Below are positions 62,721 to 64,000 of a stretch of 64,000 nucleotides of DNA, in pieces (position 1 is the first letter of the stretch; each line of letters starts with the position of its first letter). The stretch spans positions 16,678,001-16,742,000 of the forward strand of contig JBHGNT010000007.1 in NCBI GenBank assembly GCA_043228905.1, given 5' to 3'. The translations under genes and the position numbers were made by a program. A model generated the notes under the pieces. That model saw nothing but the letters and a program-made list of their open reading frames with translations, did not search any database and was not told the DNA's origin. The DNA comes from Azolla caroliniana (taxonomy: Eukaryota > Polypodiophyta).

Positions 62721-63379
62721 AATAAATCTATAATTATCATCTCTTGACATAATCCGTAGAGCCTTTTCTCTCAAAATGATGTGCCTAGGAACATTTCTAT
62801 CTATTTTAATTGCCACAGAGTACATGCACATAAAAAAATCTATATATATGTAAAAAGAAAAATAAGCGTAAGAACTTTAGATACATTTATGCATTCAAAT
62901 TAAAAGAAATGATCAATTTCTCAATGATAGCAATGTGGTTGCTCTTCTTGTCATTTGGACATGTGATGGTGATGCTCATCCTCCTCATGATCACCATCAT
63001 CTCTCTCTTTCGCGGAGTTCTCTTTTCATTGACGACATTACCTAGTTCCTTTACCCAGGTGACGAGTTTCATTGTGTAACTCCTGTTTACCAATGTGTGA
63101 GACCTCATGTAGGGCGATAAAAATGTTTTGTTACAAGGATTTGTTCCACATTCCTCTAGTAGCACTCTGAGGGTCTTGAATATTGTACATATATATATGT
63201 GCATATGGATGTATAATCGGGAATGTTTAGTTCTAATGGTAGGTGTGAGTAGTTATATAGGTGTTTATGTGTAAAAGTATTTGCAAACATGTATTTGTGA
63301 ATGTGTAATCATAGCCATGCTTGAAACTCGTACATGACTATGTATGTTCTCTTAAATGTGTGCAACTATTTTTGTATTT
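62721..63379. other. No gene recognised
   Basis: AT-rich DNA with TATATATGT-type simple repeats near 62850 and 63190. No supportable feature. Confidence 0.45.
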
Positions 63380-64000
63380 GTATGTAAGGACGTCCTCGAC
63401 CTAATCAACAACTATCAAGATGCATATGCATGGTCTTATCAAGACATGGGTTGGAAATTCTATGAACACCTCACAAAGAATGTACAAGAGACAAGCAATA
63501 CTATTACAAAATCGTTGTTAAAGAGGAAATCAACAATGTTGCCTAGGTCTATTGCATCGGACATGTGAAGAAGACCACAAAACTTAGTTCCATCATCGTG
63601 AAATGAATGAGAAATGGAAAGATCCAAGTTTGTGTTAACAAATAGAAGACGAATTTGCAACCACCATTTGTGCCTTTTGTGTACCATTCGCAAACAACTT
63701 CGTAGACTTCCTCACCATGCATGAGATGCATATCTTCGTTTATGAGTTCCATAGATACAACTAGATCCAAATGACAATCATAGAGCAATAAAATATGACA
63801 TTTATCTCCCAAGTTGGCCGTTTATGTGGCTATGGTAATAATGCTCAATCTTAAGATGGCACCGACCACCTTCCAAGGAAACATCAACAAGTTGTTTGAA
63901 CTATATATACAAAAATTCATGCAAGCTTTTGTCAACGACTTTGTAGTGTTTAGCACTCAATCAAACCAATTACAACGTATTGTCCATGCATGTCAGATTC
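63380..64000 (+). pseudogene. Gypsy reverse transcriptase remnant, runs off right edge
   Basis: The plus-strand frame from about 63380 reads DVLDLINNYQDAYAWSYQDM, as in the N-terminus of plant Ty3/gypsy RT. After several stops it continues MRNGKIQVCV, MLNLKMAPTTFQGNIN and MQAFVNDFVVFSTQSNQL. The catalytic box is V-N-D, so its first Asp is lost. Many stops and indels show an old copy. Confidence 0.7.

Overview
This is nuclear DNA of a land plant, in a repeat-dense, probably heterochromatic region. The plant signs are Ty3/gypsy chromoviruses with a C-terminal chromodomain, a Ty1/copia element primed by initiator tRNA-Met, plant-type GT-AG introns and an intronless plant-like F-box gene. A non-flowering plant (fern, lycophyte or bryophyte) is my best guess from the chromodomain elements; this is inference. 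Nearly everything is transposon. The one good host-gene candidate is the F-box gene at 58727-60040 (minus strand).

Layout. (1) 1-14620: a minus-strand tandem cluster of three almost identical 'family A' chromoviruses. Copy 1 (gag plus pol) runs off the left edge. Copy 2 is a pol without gag, joined at about 9170 to copy 3, which lost its pol C-terminus. 549-bp LTRs and LTR fragments separate them. (2) 14621-47797: a nest. A decayed 'family B' chromovirus runs from its 5' LTR (16225-16625 plus 22394-22504) to its 3' LTR (47314-47797). Its 5' LTR was hit by a complete young chromovirus (16626-22388, TSD CCATT). Its integrase was hit by a copia element (26485-46492, TSD TGGCC). The copia gag was hit by a third type of gypsy ('family C', 30262-45289, TSD GCGT or GCGTT). 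The family C integrase was hit by an 11-kb terminal-inverted-repeat DNA element (32435-43435, TSD AAAA). At each of the three inner levels, removing the insert and one target duplication closes the interrupted reading frame. (3) 47798-56307: remnants and LTRs of other gypsy elements. (4) 56308-60265: minisatellites and the F-box gene. (5) 60266-64000: AT-rich DNA with a decayed LTR and a decayed reverse transcriptase at the right edge.

The 11-kb TIR element is the strongest candidate for an undescribed system. Its minus strand carries a multi-exon transposase-like gene of an unnamed family (helix-turn-helix, Cys-rich middle, WSDG...HGKGxxDGxG core, Cys-rich C-terminus). Its plus strand carries a second multi-exon locus with a zinc-finger-like segment and an FCP1-like domain lacking the nucleophilic Asp. 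The perfect palindrome TAGCTAATTAGCTA occurs next to both ends and fills one intron of each gene.

Two mechanisms can be read directly in the chromoviruses. In three families the primer binding site is complementary to the predicted 5' end of the element's own RNA, with matching family-specific bases, which indicates Tf1-type self-priming. Every gag-pol junction has the heptamer G TTA AAC just before the gag stop with pol in the -1 frame, which indicates programmed frameshifting.
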